NCBI GenBank assembly: GCA_937858165.1
Contig: CALLZA010000958.1
Coordinates: 1 to 7,851, forward strand
Origin: an uncultured Ardenticatenia bacterium
GTDB taxonomy: Bacteria > Chloroflexota > Anaerolineae > Promineifilales > Promineifilaceae
Direction of reading: 5' to 3'
Length of the DNA stretch: 7,851 nucleotides
Under the pieces are notes generated by a model. That model searched no databases and was not told the DNA's origin. It saw only the letters and a list, made by a program, of their open reading frames with translations. Shown piece by piece: positions 1 through 5,944 of this stretch. The translations under genes and the position numbers were made by a program. The first letter of the stretch is position 1; each line of letters starts with the position of its first letter.

Positions 1-88
1 TAGCACATGCATGCACTCACGTGTTTCTATTTCATCTCGTAGATTACGCTGAGCAGTCGACTATCTCGTACTGGCTTCTTTTTTTTTT
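1..88. other. Non-biological read-through tail left of the P7 adapter
   Basis: This stretch lies outside the P7 primer, where no library insert can exist. It ends in a run of ten T (79-88) directly against the primer. The rest has no coding or structural logic. Reading outward on the minus strand, it is adapter end, poly-A, then noise, which is the usual result of sequencing past the end of a short library molecule. It should not be annotated as genome. Confidence 0.9.
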
Positions 89-154
89 CAAGCAGAAGAC
101 GGCATACGAGATCTAGTACGGTCTCGTGGGCTCGGAGATGTGTATAAGAGACAG
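89..154. other. Illumina P7 primer, i7 index and Nextera Read 2 transposon adapter
   Basis: Positions 89-112 match the Illumina P7 flow-cell primer. Positions 113-120 (CTAGTACG) match the i7 index sold as N702. Positions 121-154 match the Nextera Read 2 adapter and end in the 19-base Tn5 mosaic end AGATGTGTATAAGAGACAG (136-154). Genomic sequence begins at 155. This is retained library sequence rather than a transposon, because flow-cell primer and index sit next to the mosaic end in exact library order. Confidence 0.98.
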
Positions 155-427
155 CAGGACAACCGTCACCACCGTGCGGGCAATGCGCGCACTGAGCCAG
201 CCGACGAAGCCGCCCAGCAGGATCGTAAACAGCACGCCGACCAGCAGCGCCGGCACGGCCAGCGGCAGCGGCAGCCGGGCCACGCGCACCATCTCCAGCC
301 CCCACGCCCCCAACCCCAAAGCCAGCCCGATGATCAGCCCATTGAGCAGCCCCAGCCGGCGATAGGCGGGCAGGGTGTGGTGTTCGGGCGCGTTCAGGTC
401 TAGTTCGAACGGCCGCGCTTCAGCCAT
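155..427 (-). CDS. Small integral membrane protein, 3'-truncated (first 91 codons), function unknown
   Basis: The protein starts MAEARPFELD and has a polar N-terminus of about 25 residues followed by two hydrophobic segments (about residues 27-46 and 55-78), separated by a short Arg-containing loop. The second segment ends in positively charged WLSARIAR. The ATG at 427-425 is supported by a GGGAGG Shine-Dalgarno at 442-437 with a 9-base spacer. The start lies inside the end of the cytochrome gene (28-bp overlap), suggesting translational coupling and a shared transcript. The gene is cut at 155, exactly on a codon boundary. Translation then runs into the adapter and adds a false C-terminus (LSLIHISEPTRPY) with a stop inside the i7 index (115-113). 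The true C-terminus is unknown. I do not recognise the family. It may help anchor or assemble the neighbouring cytochrome, but that rests on position only. Confidence 0.7.
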
Positions 428-1158
428 AGCACAAAACCTCCCAGCGCAATCAAAACGGCCACGCCGCCGACCAGCAAAAGCAACGCCACCGGGCTGACGC
501 CACCCACCATGGGTGTAACCGGGGCGGGGGTGGCCGGGACGCTCGTGGCCACCGGCAGAGAGACCAGCGAGCCGGGGATGGCGTACTCGCGCAGGTTTTC
601 GGTCGTCAGCGTGCGGCCGTCCCACAGGCCGTTGCCGCGGGCCACGTGGGCGGTGATGGCCAGGTACTCCTCCGGCGTCAGGTCGCCGGGGAAGAAGTAG
701 GGCATGGCGACGCTGACGTAGCGGTAGACGCTATCGAGCGTGTGAAACTTGACCAGCGCGCCCTCGCCGATGACGGCGGGCACGGCCGTTGGTAACTGGA
801 ACTCCTGCTTATACGGGCTGGGGCCATGACAGCCACTCTCCCAGCAGTACTGGTCTTCCGGCGGGTACTGGGCGCGCCAGTCGTCGGTCAGCCCCTGGCC
901 CACGTCGCCGTGGCAGGGTTGGCAGTGGAGCCAGAAGAGTTGCGCCCCCTCGTCGGCCTGGTTGGGCGACGGGACAGTCGGCGGCGGGGCCAGACGGTCG
1001 GGCGTGGGCGTCGCGCCGGGCGGGGGGGTCTCCGTCGGCCGCGCCTCTTGCGGGCCGCCGTGTTCCACCTGCTGCGCCGCGGCCATCAGCCCCAGCGCGG
1101 CCAACCACAACCCTACCACGAGCGCCACCGCGGCGCGGCGCATGTTCGTTCGCGTCAT
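400..1158 (-). CDS. Membrane-anchored extracytoplasmic c-type cytochrome
   Basis: This 252-residue protein begins with a signal peptide or signal anchor (residues 7-28, RRAAVALVVGLWLAALGLMA). A Thr/Pro-rich linker follows (about 40-66). The cytochrome c domain has a canonical heme motif CQPCH (79-83) with the usual following GDVGQG, and a likely axial Met152 in MPYFFPGDLTPEEYLAITAHV (split here by its C-terminal helix). Between them is a second Cys pair, CWESGCH (105-111), which is a CX4CH pattern. It could be an atypical second heme site or a disulfide. A second Thr/Pro linker (about 203-217) precedes a C-terminal membrane helix (about 222-246) ending in basic KRGR, so the domain sits outside the membrane. 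It probably carries electrons in a respiratory chain; the partner is unknown. The start at 1158 lacks a clear Shine-Dalgarno, and the ATG at 1143 is an alternative. It follows the importer genes after a 127-bp gap and may be a separate unit. Confidence 0.88.
   Translation of the reverse strand: MTRTNMRRAAVALVVGLWLAALGLMAAAQQVEHGGPQEARPTETPPPGATPTPDRLAPPPTVPSPNQADEGAQLFWLHCQPCHGDVGQGLTDDWRAQYPPEDQYCWESGCHGPSPYKQEFQLPTAVPAVIGEGALVKFHTLDSVYRYVSVAMPYFFPGDLTPEEYLAITAHVARGNGLWDGRTLTTENLREYAIPGSLVSLPVATSVPATPAPVTPMVGGVSPVALLLLVGGVAVLIALGGFVLWLKRGRSN
437..442 (-). promoter_or_regulatory. Shine-Dalgarno of the truncated membrane protein gene
   Basis: On the minus strand this reads GGGAGG, nine bases before the ATG at 427-425. 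It lies inside the 3' end of the cytochrome coding region. It fixes the start at 427 and argues against the longer open frame extending upstream to 625, whose extra N-terminus is an out-of-frame shadow of the cytochrome gene. Confidence 0.7.
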
Positions 1159-1173
1159 AGCGTATCAATGAAA

Positions 1174-1202
1174 GAGGCGGGCTGCTTCGTCGCGCCCGCC
1201 TC
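1174..1202 (-). terminator. GC-rich hairpin between dppC and the cytochrome gene, possible weak terminator
   Basis: Perfect 9-bp arms (GAGGCGGGC at 1174-1182 and GCCCGCCTC at 1194-1202) enclose an 11-base loop. On the minus strand the stem is followed by TTTCATT, only a short interrupted T-tract. It lies downstream of the permease stop (1286) and 15 bases upstream of the cytochrome start (1158). It could end or dampen importer transcription, or control cytochrome translation from the 5' leader. The tract is too weak to call a strong intrinsic terminator. Confidence 0.4.
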
Positions 1203-1258
1203 CTATTCATCTATTCATCTTCAATGACCACTCATCAGCCTCGTCAATTGTGGCAGCG

Positions 1259-1285
1259 ATCGGCCGTCGGCGGTCAGCGGTCGGT
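1259..1285. repeat. Degenerate GACCGC-type short direct repeats after the dppC stop
   Basis: Immediately after the permease stop codon, the minus strand reads as overlapping variants of GACCGCT/GACCGCC (GACCGACCGCTGACCGCC and onward). The copies are imperfect and few. There is no good palindrome. It looks like low-complexity intergenic filler and could be a fragment of a longer dispersed repeat. Confidence 0.4.
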
Positions 1286-2341
1286 CTACGCCTTCTTCCC
1301 CCGCAGCTTCGGGTCAAGAATGTCGCGCAGCGCGTCGCCGATCAGGTTCCAGCCCAACCCGTAGAGCAGCAAGGCCACGCCAGGGAAGACGATGATGTAC
1401 CAGTAGACATCGAGCGTCAGGATCCACGAGCGGGCGAAGCTGACGATCTGCCCCCAGTCGGCGAACCCTTCCGGCAGGCCGATGCCCAGGAAGCTGAGCG
1501 CGGCGAACGACAGCACGACCGCGCCCATGTTGAGCGAGATACGCACCAGCGTCGGGAACATGGCGTTGGGGATGACGTGGGTCAGCATCAGGTGCGAGTC
1601 CTTGGCCCCGCTGGCCCGTGCCGCCAACACGTAGTCGCGCTCCTTGGTGGCCAGGATGTCGCCGCGCAACTGGCGGGCGTACCCCGTCCAGCCGAAGATG
1701 ATGAGGGCGACTGTGGCCGGCCAGACGCTGCGGCCGAAGAGGGGCGTCAACAGCGACGACAGGATCAGCGCCCCGGTGATGAAGGGAAAGGCGACAAACA
1801 CCTCCACCACGCGCATCAATATCTCGTCTGCCCAGCCTCCATAGAACCCGGCAAAGGTGCCCACCAGCACACCCAGAAGCGTTGTCGCAAAGGTGACAAC
1901 AAAGCTGGCAAAGAATGCCGTGCGCGCGCCCCAGACAAAGCCGTACCAGATGTCGTACTGGCCGCTGGTCGTGCCCATCAGGTGAACCCACTCTTCCTGG
2001 CGCGGCCAGACGTTGCGATACCACCACGGCACGCTCATGGGCGCGTTCTTGTTCCAGACGCTCATCGGCGGCTGCGGCTCGGCCTTGAAGCCGTCGCGGG
2101 GAATCTGCATCCGCGGCCAGTTCTCGTTGGGCGGCGGGGCCAGCATCGGGGCGAAGATGGCCAACAGGGCAAACAGCACCACCAGGACGATGCCGGTGAC
2201 CGACAGCGGGTTGGTGATAATGCCGCGGATAAGCCTCGCCCATTCCGGCCCAACCGCCTTCTCCAGGCGGGTCATCTCGCGCAGTTCGCCGGCGTCGTTG
2301 GCCCCTGGCCGCAGGACTACGGGATCGCTTACGGTCGTCAT
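1286..2341 (-). CDS. dppC: Peptide/nickel-type ABC transporter permease, DppC family
   Basis: This 351-residue protein is the second MetI-like membrane subunit of a PepT-family importer, forming the cytoplasmic-membrane channel with DppB. A cytosolic N-terminus of about 44 residues precedes the first helix (about 45-67). A long extracytoplasmic segment (about 68-133) follows, then helices at about 136-165, 172-200, 206-224, 265-288 and 312-332. The EAA loop that docks the ATPases is AARASGAKDSHLMLTHVIPN (240-259). The C-terminal GDALRDILDPKLRG (336-349) is a DppC hallmark. The TM1-TM2 segment looks somewhat longer than in enteric DppC and contains many Trp and Pro residues. The start at 2341 is backed by an AAGGAGA Shine-Dalgarno (2355-2349). 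It lies downstream of dppB across a 103-bp gap filled by an inverted repeat. The substrate (peptide, nickel, sugar or other) cannot be read from the permease. Confidence 0.95.
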   Translation of the reverse strand: MTTVSDPVVLRPGANDAGELREMTRLEKAVGPEWARLIRGIITNPLSVTGIVLVVLFALLAIFAPMLAPPPNENWPRMQIPRDGFKAEPQPPMSVWNKNAPMSVPWWYRNVWPRQEEWVHLMGTTSGQYDIWYGFVWGARTAFFASFVVTFATTLLGVLVGTFAGFYGGWADEILMRVVEVFVAFPFITGALILSSLLTPLFGRSVWPATVALIIFGWTGYARQLRGDILATKERDYVLAARASGAKDSHLMLTHVIPNAMFPTLVRISLNMGAVVLSFAALSFLGIGLPEGFADWGQIVSFARSWILTLDVYWYIIVFPGVALLLYGLGWNLIGDALRDILDPKLRGKKA

Positions 2342-2369
2342 CGCTTACTCTCCTTCAGAAAAAGAAGGG

Positions 2370-2436
2370 AACCACAGATTACACAGATTTCACAGATTTT
2401 TCTTCTGAATCTGTGAAATCTGTGTAATCTGTGGTT
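2370..2436. repeat. Perfect 29-bp inverted repeat built from CACAGATT units
   Basis: The left arm (2370-2398) and right arm (2408-2436) are exact reverse complements across a 9-base loop (2399-2407). Each arm contains three near-copies of ACAGATT in tandem. It fills most of the gap between the dppB stop (2445) and the dppC start (2341), beginning eight bases after the dppB stop codon. The AT-rich composition contrasts with the flanking genes. In RNA it would fold into a long stable hairpin. On the minus strand it is followed after a few bases by TTCTTTTT, so partial termination or mRNA 3'-end protection is possible. It may equally be a dispersed intergenic repeat. No protein is encoded. Confidence 0.9.
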
Positions 2437-2444
2437 TCTCATTC

Positions 2445-3509
2445 TTAGCTCAATCGGACGCGCGGGTCCAGAACGGCGTACATGATATCGACGATCAGGT
2501 TGGCCGCCACCAGCAGCACGGCGCTGAACAGGGCGTAGCCGAGCATCGACAGCACGTCGAGGCTGACGGCCGCCGCCGCCGCCCACGAACCGATGCCCGG
2601 GTAGTCGAACACCGTTTCGGTGATGACAACACCCCCCATCAGGCCCGCCAGCGTTAGCCCGGCGACGGTAATGACCGGGATGAGCGCGTTGCGGCGGATG
2701 TGGCGATTGGTGATCATCTTCTCCGGCAGCCCCTTGGCGCGCGCCGTGGTCACGTAGTCCTGGCGCATCTCTTCCAGCATCGCCGAGCGCGTGATCTTCA
2801 GCAGCAGGGCCACTTCGACGACCATCAGCGTCGTCACCGGCATGATCAGGTGGCGCAGGGCGTCGATGAAGATGTCGAAGCGCAGGTTGAGCAGCGAGTC
2901 GACGGTCATCATGCGCGTGTACTGGGTAAAGCCGGGCTTGATGACTTCCTGCGAAAACCCTGTCGAAAGCTGGCCGGGCTGGAACCAGTCGAGGCGGGCG
3001 TAGAAGACCAGCAACATCAGCAAGGCGAAGACGAAGGTCGGGAACGACCAGCCGATGATGGCGAAGACGCGGGCCACCTGGTCAAAGAGTTTGTTGTGGT
3101 TGAGCGCCGCCTTAACGCCCAACCAGATGCCAAACGCGATGACCGGTATCATGGCCCAGAGCGCCAGCTCCAGCGTGGCTGGCATCCGTCGGATGAGCAC
3201 GTCAATGACCGGCTCGCGGCCGCTGCGCGAATAGCCCAGATCGCCGCGCAGCACGCCGCCGACACGCTCGCCGGTGTTGCCATCCACCGTGCCCACCAGC
3301 CAGTTCCAGTACTGGACGTAGAACGGCTTGTCCAGACCGTAGCGGACGATGATGGCATCCACCTGGCGGTCGGTCTTGGGGATGTCGCGCACGTAGAGAG
3401 CCGACCGCTCCACCGGGCCGAGCACCTGCAACATGCTGAAGATCAGCAGCGTGACGCCGAACAGAATGATCGGCAAAATCAAGAGACGACGAATGATATA
3501 CGCAGTCAT
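2445..3509 (-). CDS. dppB: Peptide/nickel-type ABC transporter permease, DppB family
   Basis: This 354-residue protein is the first MetI-like permease of the importer and pairs with DppC. The N-terminal YIIRRLLILPIILFGVTLLI (4-23) is the typical first helix of the DppB family. An extracytoplasmic region (about 31-105) contains the family segment YGLDKPFYVQYWNWL (57-71) and GDLGYS (89-94). Further helices lie at about 112-132, 147-170, 220-240, 280-298 and 320-346. The EAA loop is TTARAKGLPEKMITNRHIRRN (254-274; N-terminal and C-terminal halves contiguous). Signatures ETVFDYPGIG (298-307) and the C-terminal DIMYAVLDPRVRLS (341-354) are clear. The length is normal for the family. The ATG at 3509 has a GGGAG Shine-Dalgarno at 3523-3519. 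It sits between the binding protein, across a 249-bp palindrome-rich gap, and dppC. Confidence 0.95.
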   Translation of the reverse strand: MTAYIIRRLLILPIILFGVTLLIFSMLQVLGPVERSALYVRDIPKTDRQVDAIIVRYGLDKPFYVQYWNWLVGTVDGNTGERVGGVLRGDLGYSRSGREPVIDVLIRRMPATLELALWAMIPVIAFGIWLGVKAALNHNKLFDQVARVFAIIGWSFPTFVFALLMLLVFYARLDWFQPGQLSTGFSQEVIKPGFTQYTRMMTVDSLLNLRFDIFIDALRHLIMPVTTLMVVEVALLLKITRSAMLEEMRQDYVTTARAKGLPEKMITNRHIRRNALIPVITVAGLTLAGLMGGVVITETVFDYPGIGSWAAAAAVSLDVLSMLGYALFSAVLLVAANLIVDIMYAVLDPRVRLS

Positions 3510-3538
3510 ACTATCTTTCTCCCGTCTGTCTTAACGTG

Positions 3539-3560
3539 GGCGACGGGGTGGCCCGTCGCC
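3539..3560. repeat. Short perfect palindrome (hairpin A of the gap cluster)
   Basis: GGCGACGGG (3539-3547) and CCCGTCGCC (3552-3560) form perfect 9-bp arms around the 4-base loop GTGG. This is the member of the 3539-3743 cluster nearest the dppB start. Confidence 0.85.
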
Positions 3561-3580
3561 GTCTCTCGGTTTCTGGTGAG

Positions 3581-3604
3581 AGCGCGATTCCGGAGAATCG
3601 CGCT
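3581..3604. repeat. Short perfect palindrome (hairpin B of the gap cluster)
   Basis: AGCGCGATTC (3581-3590) and GAATCGCGCT (3595-3604) form perfect 10-bp arms around the loop CGGA. The tight tetraloop makes it a REP-like element by form. I see no T-tract on either side, so it is not an intrinsic terminator by itself. Confidence 0.85.
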
Positions 3605-3636
3605 ACATTCACTGCAGCAGGCGGCTCAAAGCTCCT

Positions 3637-3669
3637 AACGAGGGAGCCAGAAGCGCTGAGGCGCTCGTT
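3637..3669. repeat. Nested palindrome (hairpin C of the gap cluster)
   Basis: An outer pair AACGAG (3637-3642) and CTCGTT (3664-3669) surrounds an inner pair AGCGC (3652-3656) and GCGCT (3661-3665) with the loop TGAG. The two stems share bases near 3664-3665, so they may be alternatives rather than simultaneous. It is weaker than its neighbours. Confidence 0.5.
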
Positions 3670-3672
3670 CCA

Positions 3673-3743
3673 GTGGGGGCGGGTCTAAGACCCGCCCCTA
3701 CCTAATCATACGCTGTAGGGTTGGGTCTAAGACCCGCCCCTAC
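3673..3743. repeat. Two tandem copies of a GGGTCTAAGACCC palindrome
   Basis: The 21-bp sequence at 3681-3701 recurs exactly at 3723-3743, offset by 42 bp. Each copy forms the right part of a hairpin with a single-base centre (A3687, A3729). Copy 1 pairs 3673-3686 with 3688-3701 (14 positions, one G-T wobble). Copy 2 pairs 3715-3728 with 3730-3743 (one mismatch and one wobble). Copy 2 ends 15 bp before the binding-protein stop codon. The hairpins could protect the 3' end of the binding-protein mRNA and raise its level over the permeases. They could also simply be a dispersed repeat. No T-run follows them on the minus strand. Confidence 0.9.
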
Positions 3744-3758
3744 ACGACCGTTATAGGC

Positions 3759-5816
3759 TTACTCGCCGGTCAGCGACATACCGTAGTAGTACGTGCCGGG
3801 GTTCGCCGCGTTATAGTACCAGCCGTTCACCCACCGCTGTTCGTAGCGGGCGCCGGTGGCCTGGGCCAGGATGACACTGAGCGTGTCATTGTAGAACTCC
3901 TGCTGGATGTCGAAGTACATCTGCTCGCGCACGGCGGGATCGCTCTCGACCACGGCCGCCGAAGCCAGCGCTTCGTACTTGTCGCGGATTTCCGTCGGCA
4001 GACCCTGGCGGCCGCCGAACGTGCCGTAGGTGTAGGGCTGAATCCAGTTGTGCGGGTCGTGGATGTCCTCAACCCAGCCGCTGATGGAAATCGGCAGCTG
4101 CGAGGCGCGGAAGGCGTTCAGGAACGTCGGCCACGGCAGACCGATGGTCTCGATCTGGTAGGCCGGGTTGATGGCCGCCATCTCCGACTGCCAGATTTCG
4201 CCGACGGTCTGGCGCGTGGTGTTGCCGGTGTTGAAGGCGATCTGGAAGCGGAAGCCGGTCTCCGGCAACACGCCACCCCAGGCCGTCTCCAGGTGCGCGG
4301 CGCACTCTTCGGGGTTGTACTCGTACATCGGGCCGTCCGGGTTGTAGCCCAGCATGTTGAGGATGATGGGGCCGTTGTTGCGGACGCCTTCGCCGATCAG
4401 GGCTTCGGAGATGTAGGTGTCATAGTCGAAGCACTTGGCGAACGCCTTGCGCACGTCCGGGTCGCTGAAGAAGTCATTGGGAATGCCGTTGCCGTCCAAC
4501 TGGCCGGAGCCGATGTAGGGCGACTCGGGGGCGACGTTCCAGGTCAGGAACGCGTCGGTGCGGCTGGTGCTCTCCAGGTCGTCCCACTTGCGCAGCGGGG
4601 CGTCCGGGGTCTCGGTCGGGGTGCAGGTGCCGTCGGACAGGCAGACTTCGCCGACGAACGGATCAACCTGGGCGCGCTGGTCAATGTTGACCGCTACGTT
4701 GGCAGCGTCGCCGGCCTGCAGGGCGGCGAAGCGGGTGCCGAACTCATCAACCAGACGGATGATGACCGTCTGCAGCGGGGCGACGCCCGACGGGCCGCCT
4801 TCCCAGGCCGCCTCGCCTTCGGGCCGCCAGTAGTTGGGGTTGGCCACCAGGACGTGCTCTTCGCCGGGGGTCCAGTGGTCGAGCATGTAGGGGCCGGTGC
4901 CGTTGGTGACAGCCGTCAGCTTGCTGTTCTCGGTGCCGGGGGCGTAGAAGTCCTGCCAGGTGGCGCAGTCGCCGTCCCAGTCACCCTGGGCGGTGGCCCA
5001 GTCCTGATCGAGCACGCTACCCCAGGTGCCGGCCAGCGTGGCCAGCAGCGGGCCCCACGGCTGGGCCAGATTGAAGGTCACCGTGCCGGCGGCGTCGTCG
5101 GCGACGATGGCGGCCTTGACCAGTTCGCAGGTCGCGGCCAGCTCTTCCGGCGTGGCGCTGGCCTTCAGGGTCTCGGGGTCGCCGGCAAAGGCGCCTTCCT
5201 GGATGCCCTCGGTCACGTCGCCGCTGGTGTAGCCCAGGATCGGCTCCAGCAACAGCCACTGCGGGCCGTTGGGGTCGCTCTGCAACAGGCCGCGCTGGAA
5301 GCTGTAGGCCACGTCGCTGGGGGTCAGGTCGTTGCCGTTGTGGAAGGTGACGCCCTCGCGAATGTTGAAGGTATAGGTCATGCCGTCTTCAGAGATGCCG
5401 CCGTTGTCCAACGAGGGGACTTCGGTGGCCAACATCGGGATGTAGGTCGTCGGGTCCGGGCCGTTGTACCAGATCAGCGTCTCATAGATGTTCATGATCG
5501 GCGTGTTGCTGGCCGTGTCGTAACCCAGGGCCGGGTCCAGCGTGCCGATGTCGCCGAAGGTCAGGCCGACGTAGGTCGTCGGGTCGGGGGCGGCCATCGA
5601 GACTTCCTCGGCCGGCTCCGGCGTCGCCGTGACGACGACTTCCTCAACCTCGGTGACGATCGACGTGACGACCACTTCCTGGCCTTCTTCGGTAATCGTC
5701 TCGGTGACGACGCGCGTCACTTCGACCACCTGTGTCTGCGGCTGGCAGGCCACCAGCCCGAGGGCTACCACCAGCAACATTGCCAGCAGCAAGCCGATGC
5801 GATTTTTCGTAAACAT
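3759..5816 (-). CDS. Family 5 extracellular solute-binding lipoprotein of the peptide/nickel ABC importer
   Basis: This 685-residue protein captures the substrate outside the membrane. The N-terminus MFTKNRIGLLLAMLLVVALG is a lipoprotein signal with lipobox LVAC and Cys24 as the lipid-modified residue. A Val/Thr/Glu-rich linker (about 29-75) follows, in a style typical of Chloroflexota binding proteins. The SBP_bac_5 domain (about 80-685) shows family motifs: FHNGNDLTPSDVAYSF (158-173), NGTGPYMLDHW (305-315), ANPNYW (325-330) and FFSDPDVRKAFAKCFDYD (449-466). It is longer than enteric DppA; a segment near 385-405 has VCLSDGTC, where Cys392 and Cys398 could pair. Other Cys are 230, 284, 462 and 505. 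I chose the ATG at 5816 because GGAGGAG ends nine bases upstream; the in-frame TTG at 5840 and ATG at 5834 lie before or within that site. Peptides are the likeliest ligand, but family 5 also binds nickel, opines, sugars and other solutes. Confidence 0.93.
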   Translation of the reverse strand: MFTKNRIGLLLAMLLVVALGLVACQPQTQVVEVTRVVTETITEEGQEVVVTSIVTEVEEVVVTATPEPAEEVSMAAPDPTTYVGLTFGDIGTLDPALGYDTASNTPIMNIYETLIWYNGPDPTTYIPMLATEVPSLDNGGISEDGMTYTFNIREGVTFHNGNDLTPSDVAYSFQRGLLQSDPNGPQWLLLEPILGYTSGDVTEGIQEGAFAGDPETLKASATPEELAATCELVKAAIVADDAAGTVTFNLAQPWGPLLATLAGTWGSVLDQDWATAQGDWDGDCATWQDFYAPGTENSKLTAVTNGTGPYMLDHWTPGEEHVLVANPNYWRPEGEAAWEGGPSGVAPLQTVIIRLVDEFGTRFAALQAGDAANVAVNIDQRAQVDPFVGEVCLSDGTCTPTETPDAPLRKWDDLESTSRTDAFLTWNVAPESPYIGSGQLDGNGIPNDFFSDPDVRKAFAKCFDYDTYISEALIGEGVRNNGPIILNMLGYNPDGPMYEYNPEECAAHLETAWGGVLPETGFRFQIAFNTGNTTRQTVGEIWQSEMAAINPAYQIETIGLPWPTFLNAFRASQLPISISGWVEDIHDPHNWIQPYTYGTFGGRQGLPTEIRDKYEALASAAVVESDPAVREQMYFDIQQEFYNDTLSVILAQATGARYEQRWVNGWYYNAANPGTYYYGMSLTGE

Positions 5817-5825
5817 GTTTCGTGT

Positions 5826-5832
5826 CTCCTCC
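5826..5832 (-). promoter_or_regulatory. Strong Shine-Dalgarno that sets the start of the solute-binding protein
   Basis: On the minus strand this reads GGAGGAG, nine bases before the ATG at 5816-5814. It overlaps the upstream in-frame ATG (5834-5832), which therefore cannot be the main start. The chosen start also places a basic KNR directly before the hydrophobic signal core, as expected of a lipoprotein signal. Confidence 0.8.
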
Positions 5833-5840
5833 ATCTTCAA

Positions 5841-5944
5841 ATGGGTTCAGCAAAGGTTGGCCTGCGCGCCAGCAACGCGCCGACCAGGCTGTGTCAACCA
5901 ACTCTCTCTCCACAAGCTGTTCTCGATAGCGCCTCCTCAGGACA
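5841..5944. other. Leader region upstream of the solute-binding protein, no confident signal
   Basis: This holds no gene. On the minus strand it contains a TTGACA (5897-5892), but the hexamer 17 bases downstream (TGCTGG) does not resemble a -10 box. GCCTG and CAGGC arms in the region 5860-5890 could form a bulged hairpin. A separate promoter for the binding-protein gene would be sensible given the 220-bp gap after dppF, but none can be called. Confidence 0.4.

Noticed and set aside
126..403. Two plus-strand open frames beginning near 126 and 140
   Set aside because: Both start inside the Nextera adapter (MGSEMCIRDS, MYKRQ) and run antisense through the real membrane protein gene. They have no ribosome site of biological origin.
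2338..2586. Minus-strand open frame reading HRLHRFHRF and CEICVICGS across the 2370-2436 repeat
   Set aside because: The peptide is just the translation of the CACAGATT repeat plus an out-of-frame part of dppB. Such peptides arise wherever this kind of repeat occurs.
5817..5840. Upstream start of the solute-binding protein at the TTG (5840) or ATG (5834)
   Set aside because: Both lie at or before the GGAGGAG site (5832-5826), which is correctly spaced for the ATG at 5816. The upstream choice would add eight residues, including acidic ones, before the signal sequence.
5869..5897. TTGACA on the minus strand at 5897-5892 as a promoter for the binding-protein gene
   Set aside because: The expected -10 hexamer 17 bases on is TGCTGG, which does not fit. 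A single -35-like hexamer in GC-rich DNA is not enough.
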